Below are positions 44,474 to 56,982 of a DNA stretch of 64,000 bases, in pieces; within the stretch, counting starts at the first letter, position 1; each line of letters begins with the position of its first letter. The notes under the pieces are model-generated. The model was not told where the DNA came from and made no database searches. It saw nothing but the letters and a program-made list of their open reading frames with translations. Made by a program: the position numbers and the translations under genes. This stretch comes from Tricholoma matsutake (lineage: Eukaryota > Basidiomycota > Agaricomycetes > Agaricales > Tricholomataceae). Location of the stretch: the NCBI GenBank assembly GCA_026075535.2, contig AP026548.1:1-64000 (forward strand), given 5' to 3'.

Positions 44474-44961
44474 GAAGAACACAACTTCCCATATCAGTGT
44501 GCCTTCTCTTACTTGCACATACATCAATGTTTCACTGTGCCACATCCGATTACTCATCCTTTTGGCACGAGCCGGAAGTACTTGTATATATGTAATCTAC
44601 CTTTTCTTTTGTAAGTCGATGCCAGGCCTCGCCTTACATTGCAACCACCAGTGATCGAGAGGCAGTACTCGTCATTAGGACAGCTGCAACCAGACAACCG
44701 ATTGGATCTGGTTTAGTTATGATTTACATTACTCTATTCAGACGACTATTTCAGTTACAAGCCAAATTCAGTGATATCTCCGAGATCAGGCACTGTTGGA
44801 AGGGTTATTGATCCGAAGTGTCAAAATAGGCGCCCGACGAACCACGAACCATCGACGAACAATTGACGAACCCTATCACGTGACCCGTGGACGTTTGGAG
44901 AGGTCACAAAGAAAAAATTTTGAATTTGTCGAAGAAGTGATTCATCACAGATTCTACAATT

Positions 44962-45766
44962 ATGTCTGAACCTTCAACTTCTAATCCTGGTCCTAATCCT
45001 GTTCCCACACCCGCACTAGAGGCAAAAATTGATGCATTTACAGCACAAATGTCGCAATTAGTGTCAGTGTTGGCAGCATCACAGCCCAGACAAGTGGAAG
45101 TACAACCAGAGACGACAGGAGAAAGAGATGATGAGATGGAGGAGATGGTGGAGTGGATGTCACAGGAGGATGAGACGGTGGAGAAATCCAGAAATGGAAA
45201 AGCACTTACCTAAGTACGTGCCCCCACAAACTTTTGATGGTACCATGGAGAATACAAAATCCTTCATCAGCTCTATAGTATTGTACATCCATGGGAGGAA
45301 GCCAGAGTTTCATACAGCCGAGTCTAGGATTATGTTTGCTCTCTCATATATCCAGGGGGGGAAAGCACAGTTCTGGAGGAATGAAGCTATAAATCAAATT
45401 GCCATGGGAAATAAACCATTTGCAAGCTTCAAGAAATTTTTGGAGAGATTGGAGGCACAGTTTGGAGATCCTAATCCAAAGGTGACAGCCAATGCCAAAT
45501 TAAAAACCATGCGCAAAGGCAGATGAATTTATTTTGCAGTTCAAAGCAGAAGCTTCGCAAACGGACATGGGAGAAGCCACATTGGTAGAATTTTTGAAAG
45601 CAGGATTAAATCCCTCTTTATTCAAGTCTATCTACCGACTACCTTCTATGCCAGAGAAGTTGGATGAGTGGTATAATTGAGCAATGCGCCTTTGACCGGC
45701 AATATCGGCAGGAACAGGTGGAGTCAAAGTTGATGTATGGAAGTGGTAAATTTGGAAAGTCATCTG
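44962..45766 (+). pseudogene. gag: Gag of element C, first part
   Basis: ATG 44962 begins MSEPSTSNPGPNPVPTPALE. A coiled-coil-like region follows, then a frameshift near 45180 into YVPPQTFDGTMENTKSF, the conserved Ty3 capsid core (GGKAQFWRNEAINQIA, FLERLEAQFGDPNPK). Further frameshifts lie near 45520 and 45695, before DRQYRQEQVESKLMYG. Gag is interrupted after FGKSS by element B and resumes in phase at 51788 (GGKSKKGKAPQEQ). Confidence 0.8.
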
Positions 45767-46193
45767 TATAAGGGCAACCTAAGCCTCCAGCAAAGGGAAA
45801 TCCGAAGTTAAAATTATACTACATAATACAGGCAGGCATTGGGGACACACCTAGCAAAGGGAAATCTGAAGAGAAAACTCTAAGGATCCCCTTGCTGATG
45901 CCCAGTGTATGTGAAGACGACAAAAATCAAATCTAACCTAAAAATAGAAAAAGGTAGAGATAGGCAGATCAAGGCTGCCAAATGACATCATACCAAGGGG
46001 TATGTGTTGGAAGGGGTACTCCGCCTCTAAACATAAAGTGTCAACATGTACAAACATGATAGCAAGGGAAATTAGTAATAAAATTCGGAAAAATCATAGA
46101 AAATGAAGAATAGAAGGAAATGAGGTGGGGAAAAATATAGGACGAACATAAAAAATAGGAAAAACACACAGGGCACCCCCTAGTCCCCTTACA
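45767..46193 (-). repeat. 3' LTR of element B
   Basis: 427 bp; on the plus strand it starts TATAAGGGCAACCTAAGCC and ends CTAGTCCCCTTACA. Near-identical to 51368-51782 except for short indels (for example a doubled GGCA near 45835 and an extra ~8 bp near 45885). Confidence 0.93.
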
Positions 46194-46204
46194 TCACCCC
46201 CTCT

Positions 46205-49200
46205 CTAAGATGCATTGCCCTGATGCATTTGAAACCGCATACGACCAAAGTCCGTGACTTGAATGCAACACAGTGCAGCAGTGTGCCGTCGGTGGAATTC
46301 CTTGATTAACCGAGGGGCATTCACATCAGACTCTTCGACCCACGAGTTCTCCTCATACCCATAACCCTTCCAATGTACCAAATACTGGAGTTTTCCACGA
46401 CGTAAATGGCTGTCCAAGATCGACTGGACTTCATATTGGGGTTCTCCCTCGATCACTGTAGGTGGTGGTGGTGGGTGTGAATGGCATCCCAGGAATGGAT
46501 CTGGGGGAGCTGGAAGCAGTTTGACAACATGGAAGATGGGATGGAGTCTGGACATGGAGGCTGGGAGGCGTAGACGATAGGCATGCATTCCAATGCACTT
46601 GACAATGGGGAAAGGTCCCAAGAAGCGATGAGTGAGTTTCTTGGATGGATGTGTAGTGGAGATGTCACTGGAGTCAAGATAAACTCAATCACCAACCTTG
46701 TACTGAGGGGTTGGGGAGTGGCGTTGGTTGTAAAATCGCGCCATGTCATCCTTCACCTTTGCTAAGGCTGCCTTTGCCTCCTCCAAGCTATCCCTCATGT
46801 GTTCTGTGAACTCATTCACCATCTCTATGTGTGAGGGAGTTTGGCAAGGTTCAAATCCCATGCATGGATGTTGTCCAGTGTCTAAGAGGAAAGGGGTCTG
46901 TTGAGTGGAAGCATGGACATGGTTGTTGTATCCAAACTCAGCCAAAGGAAGGAGATTGTCCCAGTCACCCTGGTGTTCATTGACAAAGAGGCAGATGTAC
47001 TGCTCTAGTTCCTGGTTGACTTGCTCAGTCTGGCTGTCAGTTTGTGGGTGATAAGCGGTTGAAGCGAGGAGTTTGATCCCCAGGAGTTGGTACAGCTCAT
47101 GAGTGAACTCTGCCATGAATTGAGGGCCACGATCCGAGAGGAATGCACCAGGAAGTCCATGTAATTTCCACACATGGTGGAGGTAGAGTCAAGTGGCACC
47201 TAGGGCACTGACAGTGGTGTGAGTGGGAATGAAGTGAGCATGTTTTCCCACTGAGTCAACTGTGCACATCACTGCATCAAACCCATTTGACTCTGGTAAT
47301 TCCACCACAAAGTCAATGCTGACAACATCCCAATGACTCTCTGGAACAGGAAGAGGGTGTAGCTTGCTGATAGGCTTGCAATGAGGAACCTTGGTGCATA
47401 AGCAAAGGTCACAAGTGTGACAATACTGACCAATGAGCCATGACATTTGTGGCCACCAATAGTTCTGTGAGGTGAGCTCCAAGGTCTTCCAGCATCCAGG
47501 GTGGCCAACAATCTGTGAGTCATGGTGTTGGGATATGATGCATTGGCGAAGGTCCGGGTCATTTGGAACGTAGATGCAATCCCTGAAATACAATAAGTCC
47601 TCCTTTTCAGCCCACTCTGCCGCATGTAAGGAAAGGGTCGATCCCTTCCTCAGTTCTTTAACAGCTCAGGTGACAACATCCTCATGTAAACCACTACAGT
47701 TTGTGTGACAAATGTCATGTAGGATGTCCTGCTCCTCGCCTTGGGGTGCGATGCCTTCCAGTCCCCGAATGGTGAACAGGTCTGGCTGCAACAACACAAT
47801 GTTTTGGTTGTCACTGCTGCCATCCCCATGGTCTGCACATCGGGATAGGGCATCAGTCTTCCCCATGCTGTGACCCAGATGGTGGTGCAAGGAGAAGTCA
47901 AATCTAGATAGACACAGGGACCAACAAGCTTGATGACGGTTCAATTTCTTGGCCATCATGAAGTACTCAAGATTCTTGTGATCTGTCCAAATTTCCACTT
48001 TGTGTTGGGCACCCTCGAGGAAGTGTCACCACTCCTCAAGCACATGCATTATCACCAACATCTCCTTGTCATGGATCTCATAGTTTCACTCTACAGCACT
48101 AAGGCTTTTGGAGTAGAACACAACAGGATGCCACTTCGGGTCCTCTGGAGACTGCTGAGACAACATGGCGCCTGTCGCAAAGTCAGAACTGTTGGCTTCT
48201 ACATGAAAAGGATGTGAATTGTCAGCAAAGGTAAGGATGGGAGTGGAAGTGACCATCTCCTTAAGCTTTTTGAATGCCTCCTGTTGTGCATTATCCCACC
48301 TCCATGCCTCCTTTCCTGTCAAGTCAAACAGTGGTCGTGCATGATGTGAGAAATCCTTGATAAAATGCCGATAGAAATTGATGAAGCCCAGGAAAGACTG
48401 CACCTCTCTTTTGTTCATGGACGTTGGCCAAGCTGTGACCCCATTCACCTTGACAGGATCCATCTCCACTTGACCCTCCAAGATAATCAGGCCGAGGTAC
48501 TCGATCTTGGTCTTCTCGAACTCGCATTTGTCCTGACGAAGTCACTCTAGGATGAGGCACATGATGTGACAGTGCTCTTCAACCATGCGAGTGAAGATGA
48601 GGATGTCGTTGAGATAGATGCAGACAATGCCTTCGAGGATGAGGTCATGGAAGATGTTGTTCATCATGGTCTGAAAGGTGGCAGGGCTATTAGTAAGGCC
48701 AAAGAACATGACAAGTGGTTCGAAAAGACCATGGTTGGTACGAAAGGCTGCCTTCCTCTCATCTCCCTCGTTTATCCTCACATTATTGTAGCCCCAACGG
48801 ACGTCGAGCTTGGTGAAGTATCAGGCTCCACGGAGTTGGTTTATGAGTTCGGAGATGAGGGGTAGTGGGTAGCAATTTTTGACCATGATGTTGTTGAGCC
48901 TTCTGTAGTCTTGAACTGGTCGAAGTGAGCCATCCTTCTTCTTGACAAAGAAAAAGGGAGAGGCCATGGGTTACTTTGATGGTCGAATACATCCAGAGGC
49001 CAGGTGCTCGTCGATGAACTGGTCAAGCTGCCATTGTTCTTCCGGAGAGAGAGGATAGACCTTGCAGGATGAAGTGGTTGCACCAGGGGTGAGTTCAATC
49101 GCATGATCCCATGGCTTGCATGCAGGAAGAGAGTCGAACGACTCCTTGGAGAACACGTCTTCAAACTCATGGAGATGAGGGAGTAAGGAGTTAGTAGAGG

Positions 49201-50086
49201 ATTTAGCAGTGTTGTTTTTGTGGAAGGCCTCAGTGAGGCATTGGGATATGTTCGATGTGGCACACACGTCGTGCGATGAGTGAATCGCAGTGTAGAAGAT
49301 CCGATCACCATCCTCCACTTCCTCTGGGTCCTCATCATCATCATCCAAGTCCGGCATCAGATCAGGAACCCCTTCCAACTCCACTTCAGGTATAGGCAGG
49401 GGTATGGCACAACACTTCTGAGTACATCATATCACCACCTTCTGTCCACGATGTTCTTGCCTGGCTTCTGTGAAACAAGTCCAACAGCGGGATGGACATC
49501 AGCTCATGGTAACCTCCCCAGTATGCCAGTCAACCTCTGGGTTATGGTCTCGAAGCCATGGATATCCCAAAATCACCTTTTGCTTTCCTAATTGAGTGAC
49601 AGCAAAAAGGGCATGCTCACTGTGATCTTTGAAATGGAGAACCAGGTCTGCAACCTCTCGGATGGCACCAGCTTCATTCAGGGATCCATCCATGTTATAT
49701 ACAGGTATCGGACACAAGATTGAGCGAGTATTTAGGTGATGTTGTTGTACCAGATGGGAATCAATGAAGAGACCAGTCGCACCAGAGTCCAGGAGTGCAG
49801 AGACACCGAGTATCTGACCAGTGTTGGTCATCTGTAGTTCGAGGGCTAGATTCAAGGAATGTGCAGAGGGAGTGGATGCCACAATATACTTGCATGGTAG
49901 TTTATGCTCCCATGATTTAATTTTGGGAAGTGGAGTAGAAGGAGAGATGGGGAGAGCAGGTATGTCTTTAGCCAACTTCGAAGGGTCAGAGAGGGGAGCA
50001 GTTACAGAAAAGGATTCATTCTCTGGGGATTCAACTGACAATACTTCAAAGCGGTTATGGACAGGCAGTGAGGGCATATGATTCAC
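46205..50086 (-). pseudogene. pol: Pol of element B (PR-RT-RH-IN-chromodomain)
   Basis: It directly follows gag in another frame. Protease: [65 protein letters not shown]; the active site reads IYLNDILIF, with Asn for the first catalytic Asp. RNase H: VEANSSDFATGAMLS. Integrase: HDSQIVGHPGCWKTL..CDLCLCTK, DVVSIDFVVELPE, FLSDRGPQF, YHPQTDSQTEQVNQ. Chromodomain: QYEVQSILDSHLRRGKLQYL..WKGYGYEENSW. Stops at 49499, 48542, 48086, 47666, 47189 and 46685 are TGA, most at Arg positions; 48971 is TAA. Likely true end: TAG at 46205. Confidence 0.9.
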
Positions 50087-51201
50087 TCACTGTGAATAGG
50101 AAAATCCTGCTCCTCTACAACTTCCAACTTAATCTCCTCTGCAACTTTATCCTTCGCTTCCTCAACATCTACAAGTGCCAACAAATCTTGCAGGAGTTCA
50201 TCTCGTCCCTCGGGGGTGAGCATGCAGACATCCTGACGATGGGGACACACTCCAGCCCTGTGTCCAGGTTCCCCACAATGGTAGCAGAGATCCAACTTAC
50301 GTGCATGGCTGTGGGCTGCATCAATGTCCATTGGTACTGGGACATTTGCAGCTGGTATGGGAGTTTGACGAATAGGAATGGGGTTAGGGTGGGGGAGGCT
50401 TTGATTGAAGGTGTAGGGCATGTGAGTGGTAGTTGGAGCATGGAATGCAGCATTAAACGCTGCATTTGTGAGTCGGGTCTTGTCACAGAGTGAAGTGGCT
50501 TCATACCAAGTAAAGATATTGTCATCTGCTGGGTGCCCTTCCAACATCTGTGCAATCTGGTCCTGAATTTCTCAGTTGAGCCCCCATTGGAACTTCACCA
50601 CCACTGGTAACCCACTCCCATATCCTGCCATGTCCACCAAATCCTTGAACTCATCGATATAGTCATCCACAGATCGATGTCCCTGTTGGTAAGCAGATGA
50701 CTCAAGTTGTGTCACTGCTTGGTGGAATTCATTGAGGAGGCAGAAGTGGCATACAAACTCAGCTCAAAAGTCACCCCAAGTGGAGAAGGGTAGAGAACCA
50801 AGTTCTTTAGTTTGACGTAGGATACGGTTCACATAGAGATAGGCGCGTTCAGATTTCATGTATGTGAAGGCCCAATAAATTTTTGCAGCCTCATCGACGA
50901 ATTGATGGGACTGGAGACTGATGTATAACTCAAAGGAATTAAGGAATGCACGTCCCTGCACACATGCACAATTAAATTCAGTGGGGGGGGATGGTTTGAG
51001 CTGGGCGCATTCCTTAGTGGATGCATTTGGCGAAACGTCATTGTTGGGTGCGCTTGGAGTCATAAAGGGGGAATTATTGGTCATAGGGTTAGCCTGGAGG
51101 GTCCTAACGAGGTTTTCGATTGTAGATTTAAGCGAGTCGATTTGCGCGCGCATTCCGGAAATGTCGCTTTCAAGCACGTCGAAGCATTCTGATGTGTCCA
51201 T
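50083..51201 (-). pseudogene. gag: Gag of element B
   Basis: ATG 51201 (MDTSECFDVLESDISGM) opens one frame to 50083, broken by TGA at 50764-50766 (between WGDF and AEFVCHFC) and by another in GLN*EIQDQIAQ near 50572; both are expected Arg positions. The capsid core includes RAFLNSFELYISLQSHQF and VDDYIDEFKDLVDMAGY. A standard zinc knuckle CYHCGEPGHRAGVC is at about 50250-50291. Confidence 0.85.
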
Positions 51202-51367
51202 GTTGCTAGGGAGTGCGTTTGGCGAAAATGGTGGTGTAGTAAAGGCAAGACTATCTGGAACGGTGTGGAGGGACTCTGTGGAGCTTTGGGAAGCATCGTC
51301 CAGTCCATAGCTGCCTATCTTGGGCAGCGCATTCGCGATTTTCGGGCCTTAGGGGAGAGTTTTCTAC

Positions 51368-51782
51368 TATAAGGGCAACCTAAGCCTCTAGCAAAGGGAA
51401 ATTGGAAGTTAAAATTATACTACATAATACAGGCATTGGGGACACACCTAGCAAAGAGAAATCCAAAGAGAAACCCCTTGCTGATGCCCAGTATATGTGA
51501 AGATGACAAAAATCAAATATAACCTAAAAATAGAAAAAGGTGGAGATAGGCAGATCAAGGCTGCCGAATGACATCATACCAAGGGGTATGTGTTGGAAGG
51601 GGTACTCGGCCTCTAAACATAAAAGTGTCAACATGTACAAACATGATAGCAAGGGAAAATTAGTAATAAAACTCGGAAAAATCATAGAAAATGAAGAATA
51701 GAAGGAAATGAGGTGGGGAAAAATATAGGATGAACATAAAAAATAGGAAAAACACACAGGGCACCCCCCTAGTCCCCTTACA
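51368..51782 (-). repeat. 5' LTR of element B
   Basis: 415 bp matching the left LTR. The gag start lies about 170 bp inside it on the minus strand. Confidence 0.93.
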
Positions 51783-52059
51783 ATCTGGAGGAAAGTCCAA
51801 GAAAGGAAAAGCACCTCAGGAGCAAGCTCCAAGGGTGCAGCCACCAGCCATGGCAGTGACACCTATAGTTATGGAGTCAGCAGCACCAGCAGAGGCAATG
51901 GAGGTTGATCAAGCAGGAAGACGAGCCCCACTTAAATGTTTTAATTGTGGACACATTTCTAGGAATTGTAGGCAGAAGAGAAAGATTAGGGAAGCTACAA
52001 TTGAGGAAGTGAAGCCGGAGGAAGGCAAGCAGAAGAATGTTGTGGAAGAGTCCCAGTGA
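51783..52059 (+). pseudogene. gag: Gag of element C, second part
   Basis: Continuation after element B. It contains a short zinc-knuckle-like sequence CFNCGHISRNC in which only one residue separates the second Cys from His. The usual spacing is four, so three residues appear deleted. It ends with TGA at 52057. The joined frame across the target duplication is maintained. Confidence 0.75.
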
Positions 52060-55000
52060 AGGTTTCCCCATTGGTGACCCAGAATTGTTACAATGTATTA
52101 GTATCTGAGGAAACCCAGAGCATATCAGAAAAAGAAATCAAGGAGGAGTACAACTGTTGTCAATCACGTGACAATTTTCATGCATCATTTCCGAAAACCC
52201 CTAAATTCTTTATTTGCTCTGCACAAATAGAACCCGAAATCACCTTGACTATGGGACTGAAGACAGTGGACACACATGCAGCAATTGATGTGGAAGCATT
52301 GCTTGACAGTGGTGCTACAGGATTGTTTATTAATTGATCCTTAATTACTGGAAATGGTATTAACACATGCAAGCTGGTGCAACCTATAATGGTGTACAAT
52401 ATTGACAGAATGGTCAATCGTGGAGTTATTAAGGAGGAGGTGACTATGGTATTAAAGTATCAGGAGCATCAGGAGCAAGCCGTATTTGAAGTGTGCAATC
52501 TTGGGAAAACCAATCTAATAATAGGATGTCCATGGTTAGGGAAGCATAATCCCAAAATTGATTGGAAAACTGGGAAAGTACAAATGACTCATTGTCCTAA
52601 GGAATGTAATGTGTATGGGAGGCAGATGAAGAAGGAGAAAAGGAAAAAGAAAGAGAAAGAATGTCTGAGGAAGTATTCTGTTACGATGGAGGAAGTGGAG
52701 GATGAGGAAATGCCAAATGGGGAAGTTCCAATCATGATCAAGAAAGAAGAGCAGAAGCAAACCTTTAGAACAATTCATGGAGGACAGTCGTGGGACAAGA
52801 ATATTGTGAAGGTGGAGAAGCCAGTGGAGGAATGGGTGCCAAAAGTGTATCATAAACATCTGTCAGTGTTCCAGAAGAAGGAGTCTGAGCAAATGCCGGT
52901 GCAGAAGCCATGGGATCATGTGATCAAGATTAAGCCAGGGTTTGTGCCAAAGAAGTCAAAGGTATATCCGTTATCTCCGATGGAACAAGAAGAAGTGGAC
53001 AGGAGCAATTGTGGAAAGGATACATACGACCTTTGAAATCACCGCAGATGTCACCAATATTATTCGTGCCAAAAAAGGACCAAAGGAAGAGGATGTGTAC
53101 AGATTATAGGTATCTGAATGAGTGGACAGTGAAGAATGTGTACCCCTTGCTGTTGATCTCAGAAATAATGGACAAGGTGGGAAAAGCCAAAGTCTTTACA
53201 AAATTGGATTTATGATGGGGATACAACAATGTACAAATAAAGAAAGGAGATGAGTGGAAGGCTGCATTTGCCACGCATTGAGGATCCTTCGAGCCGCTTG
53301 TCATGTTTTTCGGGATGACTAATAGTCCCCCAACCTTTCAAAATATGATGAACAACATTTTCAAGGACATAATAGACAAAGGCATGGTAATAATATTTAT
53401 TGACAACATTCTGATATTCACGGAGGATGTAGAAAATCATGAGGCGATAGTGCAGGAGGTGTTATGGAGGTTGGCAGAGAATGATCTATTTTTGAAACCA
53501 GAGAAGTGTGTGTTTGGGGCAAGCGAGATTGAGTTCCTAGGATTATTGATTGGCCCTGATGGGATCAAAATGGATCCAATCAAGGTACAGGCAATTATAG
53601 ATTGGCCTGTGCCCACCCATGTCAAGGAGGTTCAAGCCTTCTTGGGACTCGCAAATTATTATCGTCACTTTGTGCACAATTTTTCTAAAATTGCCACACC
53701 CTTACATAACCTTATGCAAAAGGGAGTAGTGTGGAGGTGGGGAGAACAACAGCAGACAGTGTTTGAGGAGTTGAAGAGGAAGTTTGTGGAGGGACCAATA
53801 TTAGCCCCAGTGGATTTCACATGCCCTTTGCGAGTGGAATCAGATGCATCCAATTTTGCTACTGGAGTGGTATTATCAATACTGTGCAAAGATAATGGCA
53901 TCCTTGTGCATATCTGTCCCAAGGGTTGAATGATGTGGAGAGAAATTATGATGTGCATGACAAAGAGATGTTGGGGATAATACGAGCATTGGAGGCATGG
54001 AGGCATTATTTGGAAGGATGTATGCATCAGATTGAGATCTGGACAGATCATCAAAATCTGCAATACTTCATGTCCACTAAAAAGCTTAATCACCAGCAAG
54101 CGCATTGGGCATTATTCCTATCATGTTTTAATTTTCACTTGGTCCACAAAGCAGGAAGCTTAATGAGAAAAGCAGATGCATTATCCAGACGTATTGATCA
54201 TAAAAGGGGGGTGGAGGAGGACAATAAGAATGTTACCTTACTCAAACCTGAATACTTTTGCATTTGCACTATGTGTCAAGGGCATCTATTAATAGATAGC
54301 TCAGAAACAGAAATATTGTCTAAAATTAGACAATGTTCAGAAATGGATGATGAAGTAGTGGAAGTCATGAAAGCTCTGAAGGGAGAGAAGAAGGGTAATA
54401 TTAAAGGAGATGAATGGGCTGAGGAACAAGGATTAGTGTTGTTTCGAGGAAAGGTGTATGTACCAAAGGATCAGGATTTGTGAAGGGAGATCATCCAGTT
54501 ACATCATAATATGCCAACTGCCAGACACCCAGGAAGATGGAAGACTTTGGAATTAGTAATGAGAAATTATTGGTGGCCCGGAATTTCAAAGTATGTGTTG
54601 GGGTATGTGGATGGATGTGATATGTGCATGAGGGGGAAGAAATTTCCAGAAAAACCTGCAGGAAAATTAATGCCGAACCCTATACCTAAAGTGCCCTGGC
54701 AAGATATATCTGTGGATTTTATTACTGGATTACCCGAAGCTCAAGGGTACGATGCAATATTTGTAGTATGCGACCGCTTTACAAAGGAGGTCCATATTAT
54801 TCCTACTACTACAGAAACCTCACCATTGGGCTTGGTGTGCCTTTATCTAAATCAGGTATGGTGGTTACATAGGTTACCCGATACTGTTATCTCTGATCAC
54901 AGACCACAATTTGCTTCCACGTTTATGTGAGAACTAAACAACATATTGGGAATTCAAACCAAATTATCTATGGCATATCACCTGCAGACTGATGGACAGA

Positions 55001-56563
55001 CAGAGAGAATGAATCAGGAGTTGGAGCAGTACCTACATATGTTTGTCAACTACTGACAAACCGACTGGCCCAAATGGCTGGCAATTGCCAAATTTTCCCA
55101 CAATAACAAATTCCATTCAGCTACTTGTATGTCACCTGTCACAATCCATTCCTCATCTGCTTGGAACCTGCAACCTTCCGATCCTTTTCCACTTTTCTAA
55201 CTCAACCCCTTCCACTTTCGTTCCAGCCCCCTTGCACTGCCCACTCTGCTGTGCACTAGGCCGCCTTGTACAGCATCCATGGCTGCCTCCCAAGGCTGCT
55301 GTCTAGTTTTGCAAATTCGACTACAGATTCCTGTGCGGCTCCCACTAGGCAATTTATCTATGTAGTTGAGACACTGCCGCAGTTTCTGATTCCATTCCGC
55401 TCTTATTCCAGACTCTAGTATTTAAGCTTAGTTAAGTTTTGCCTTGTATTTCCTTAGTTTGTATATCGACATAGATTCGACTCTATTTTGTCAATCCAAA
55501 TATCCTTCTACTCCTGCCTCTGTCCTCTAAGAGTCTGAACTCAACTTCGACTCGACCTCTAGTCTCCCTTTGAAGTTCTAGTCTTACCTGAACTAAACCC
55601 ACATCCCTTCATATTCCCATCCGCAATTATCTGCCACTTTCCTGCTCCACCTCTGAACCTTTGTCTTGAAATTAGGACACCAGATGAGGTGAAGGGCACA
55701 GCTTCTTATAAGCTGAAGCCAAGTCCTTTTCATTACCCATCCGCATAATCCACTATGACCCAACAATCTTCTGCTCTCAACACCCACCAGGTCCAACCGG
55801 ATTCTGATGAGCCCTCTCAGATCAGTTCTTAACATCACCCTTTTTCATGAATTATGGATATCATCCTCACATGGGAGTGGAACCCAGAAGGGAAGTCAAA
55901 GTACAGTCAGTAGAAGACTTTGTATCTAAGATGCAAAAGGTACAAGAGGAAGCAGAGGCGGCATTGAAGAAAGCATGTGATGACATGATGCAACACACAG
56001 ATCATACTCGAGCACATGCTCCAGAGTACAAAGTTGGTGACTTGGTGTGGCTAAGCACCAAGGACCTGAATATTCCATGACCTTCAAGGAAACTTATGGA
56101 GAAACAAGTTGGCCCATATGCGATCTCTAAAGTGATCTTGCCTAATGTGGTAGTGCTAAAATTACCCTGATCATTCAAGATTGATCCCAAGATTAACATA
56201 TCCTGCCTACACCCTTACTGCCCACCCACTATTCCTGGCCAACAAACTACTCTGCAACCTCCAATAATAGTAGAAGGTGCTCCAGAATACGTAGTTGAAG
56301 AAATTCTAGACTCACATCTTCGACAGAACAAATTGGAGTTCTTCATAAAGTGGAAAAACTATACCAACAAAAATAATTTGTGGGAGCCTGAAGAGAATTG
56401 TAAGTGAGCCCATCACACAATCACCCAATTCTTTAGACATAATCCAAATGCTCTGCGTTGCATTGCAAGAATGGTGTATGAGGGGATGAAATTCTGGCCA
56501 TACCAAAATTTCACAGAGAGGACAGATGTAATATTTTCTCACCTGGAGGTCGAGGCATAAAAG
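52056..56563 (+). pseudogene. pol: Pol of element C (PR-RT-RH-IN-chromodomain)
   Basis: Protease: LLDSGATGLFIN (about 52300). [37 protein letters not shown] and the active-site region IIFIDNILIF, which has DN instead of DD. RNase H: VESDASNFATGVVL, MNDVERNYDVHDKEML. Integrase: LHHNMPTARHPGRWKTL..CDMCMRGKK (HHCC), DISVDFITGLPE, VISDHRPQFAS. A solo LTR splits integrase at 55137. The end has LDSHLRRNKLEFFIKWKNY..NLWEPEEN, a chromodomain. TGA stops at 52335, 53213, 53279, 54481, 54928, 55054, 56078, 56168 and 56405 mostly replace expected Arg; frameshifts lie near 53000 and 53925. Confidence 0.88.
55137..55834 (+). mobile_element. Solo LTR, 698 bp, TSD TCACC
   Basis: It begins TGTCACAATCC and ends TTCTTAACA. 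TCACC is duplicated at 55132-55136 and 55835-55839. No internal retrotransposon sequence is present, so it arose by recombination between two LTRs. It splits the integrase of element C; deleting it with one TCACC copy restores the reading frame from ..CMSP into FFMNYGYHP. It is unrelated to the LTRs of A, B or C. Confidence 0.93.
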
Positions 56564-56571
56564 GGGGGTAA

Positions 56572-56982
56572 TGTTAGGAAACCACCCCATTACCTAATAA
56601 AATTTCATTTTTATTTTATTATGTCGAATTATGCTACATTAAGCTAAATGATGCTAAATGACACTACACTTTGATAGTGTGAGAATTTTATTTCGCATGC
56701 ATCAAGATGTATGTGCATGTACACACGCATTGGTAACAACAATGTACAATATATGTAACATAGTATATAAACCCTAAATATACACCTAGGGGACCTAGTT
56801 GTGTTCTCTTAGGTATTCCACCTATGCTTTTGGTGTGAAAGGCCTTTGTCAACAAACTCATCTATTAATAACCCCTCGCATCAAAACCATCAATTCCCCC
56901 ATCATGAGCATGGATCCCATCCCCTTCTTGTAGAGAGAACCCGCATGGTCTTAGCTAGCAGATAGTGGGTGTCGCCCTAACA
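56572..56982 (+). repeat. 3' LTR of element C
   Basis: 411 bp, TGTTAGGAAACC..CCCTAACA. It retains the TATA-like AGTATATAAACC at about 56762 that the 5' LTR has lost. Confidence 0.9.

Larger units (their letters stand above)
45767..51782 (-). mobile_element. Ty3/gypsy LTR retrotransposon B, TSD ATCTG
   Basis: A complete element on the minus strand, inserted in the gag of element C. LTRs are 45767-46193 and 51368-51782. ATCTG is duplicated at 45762-45766 and 51783-51787. A purine tract (read on minus: AGAGAGGGGGTGA) precedes the left LTR, which is the 3' LTR of this element. The coding order is gag, protease, RT, RNase H, integrase, chromodomain. Confidence 0.95.
44113..56982 (+). mobile_element. 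Ty3/gypsy LTR retrotransposon C (host of two later insertions)
   Basis: LTRs begin TGTTAGGAAACC and end CCCTAACA (44113-44473 and 56572-56982). Removing element B (6016 bp plus 5-bp duplication) and the solo LTR (698 bp plus 5 bp) leaves about 6.1 kb with gag and pol in Ty3/gypsy order and a chromodomain-like C terminus. A purine tract AAAAGGGGGGTAA precedes the 3' LTR. The flanks (GGAGT and ATTAG) do not match, so a later rearrangement or recombination is likely. It lies at the C terminus of the HNH gene. Confidence 0.9.
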
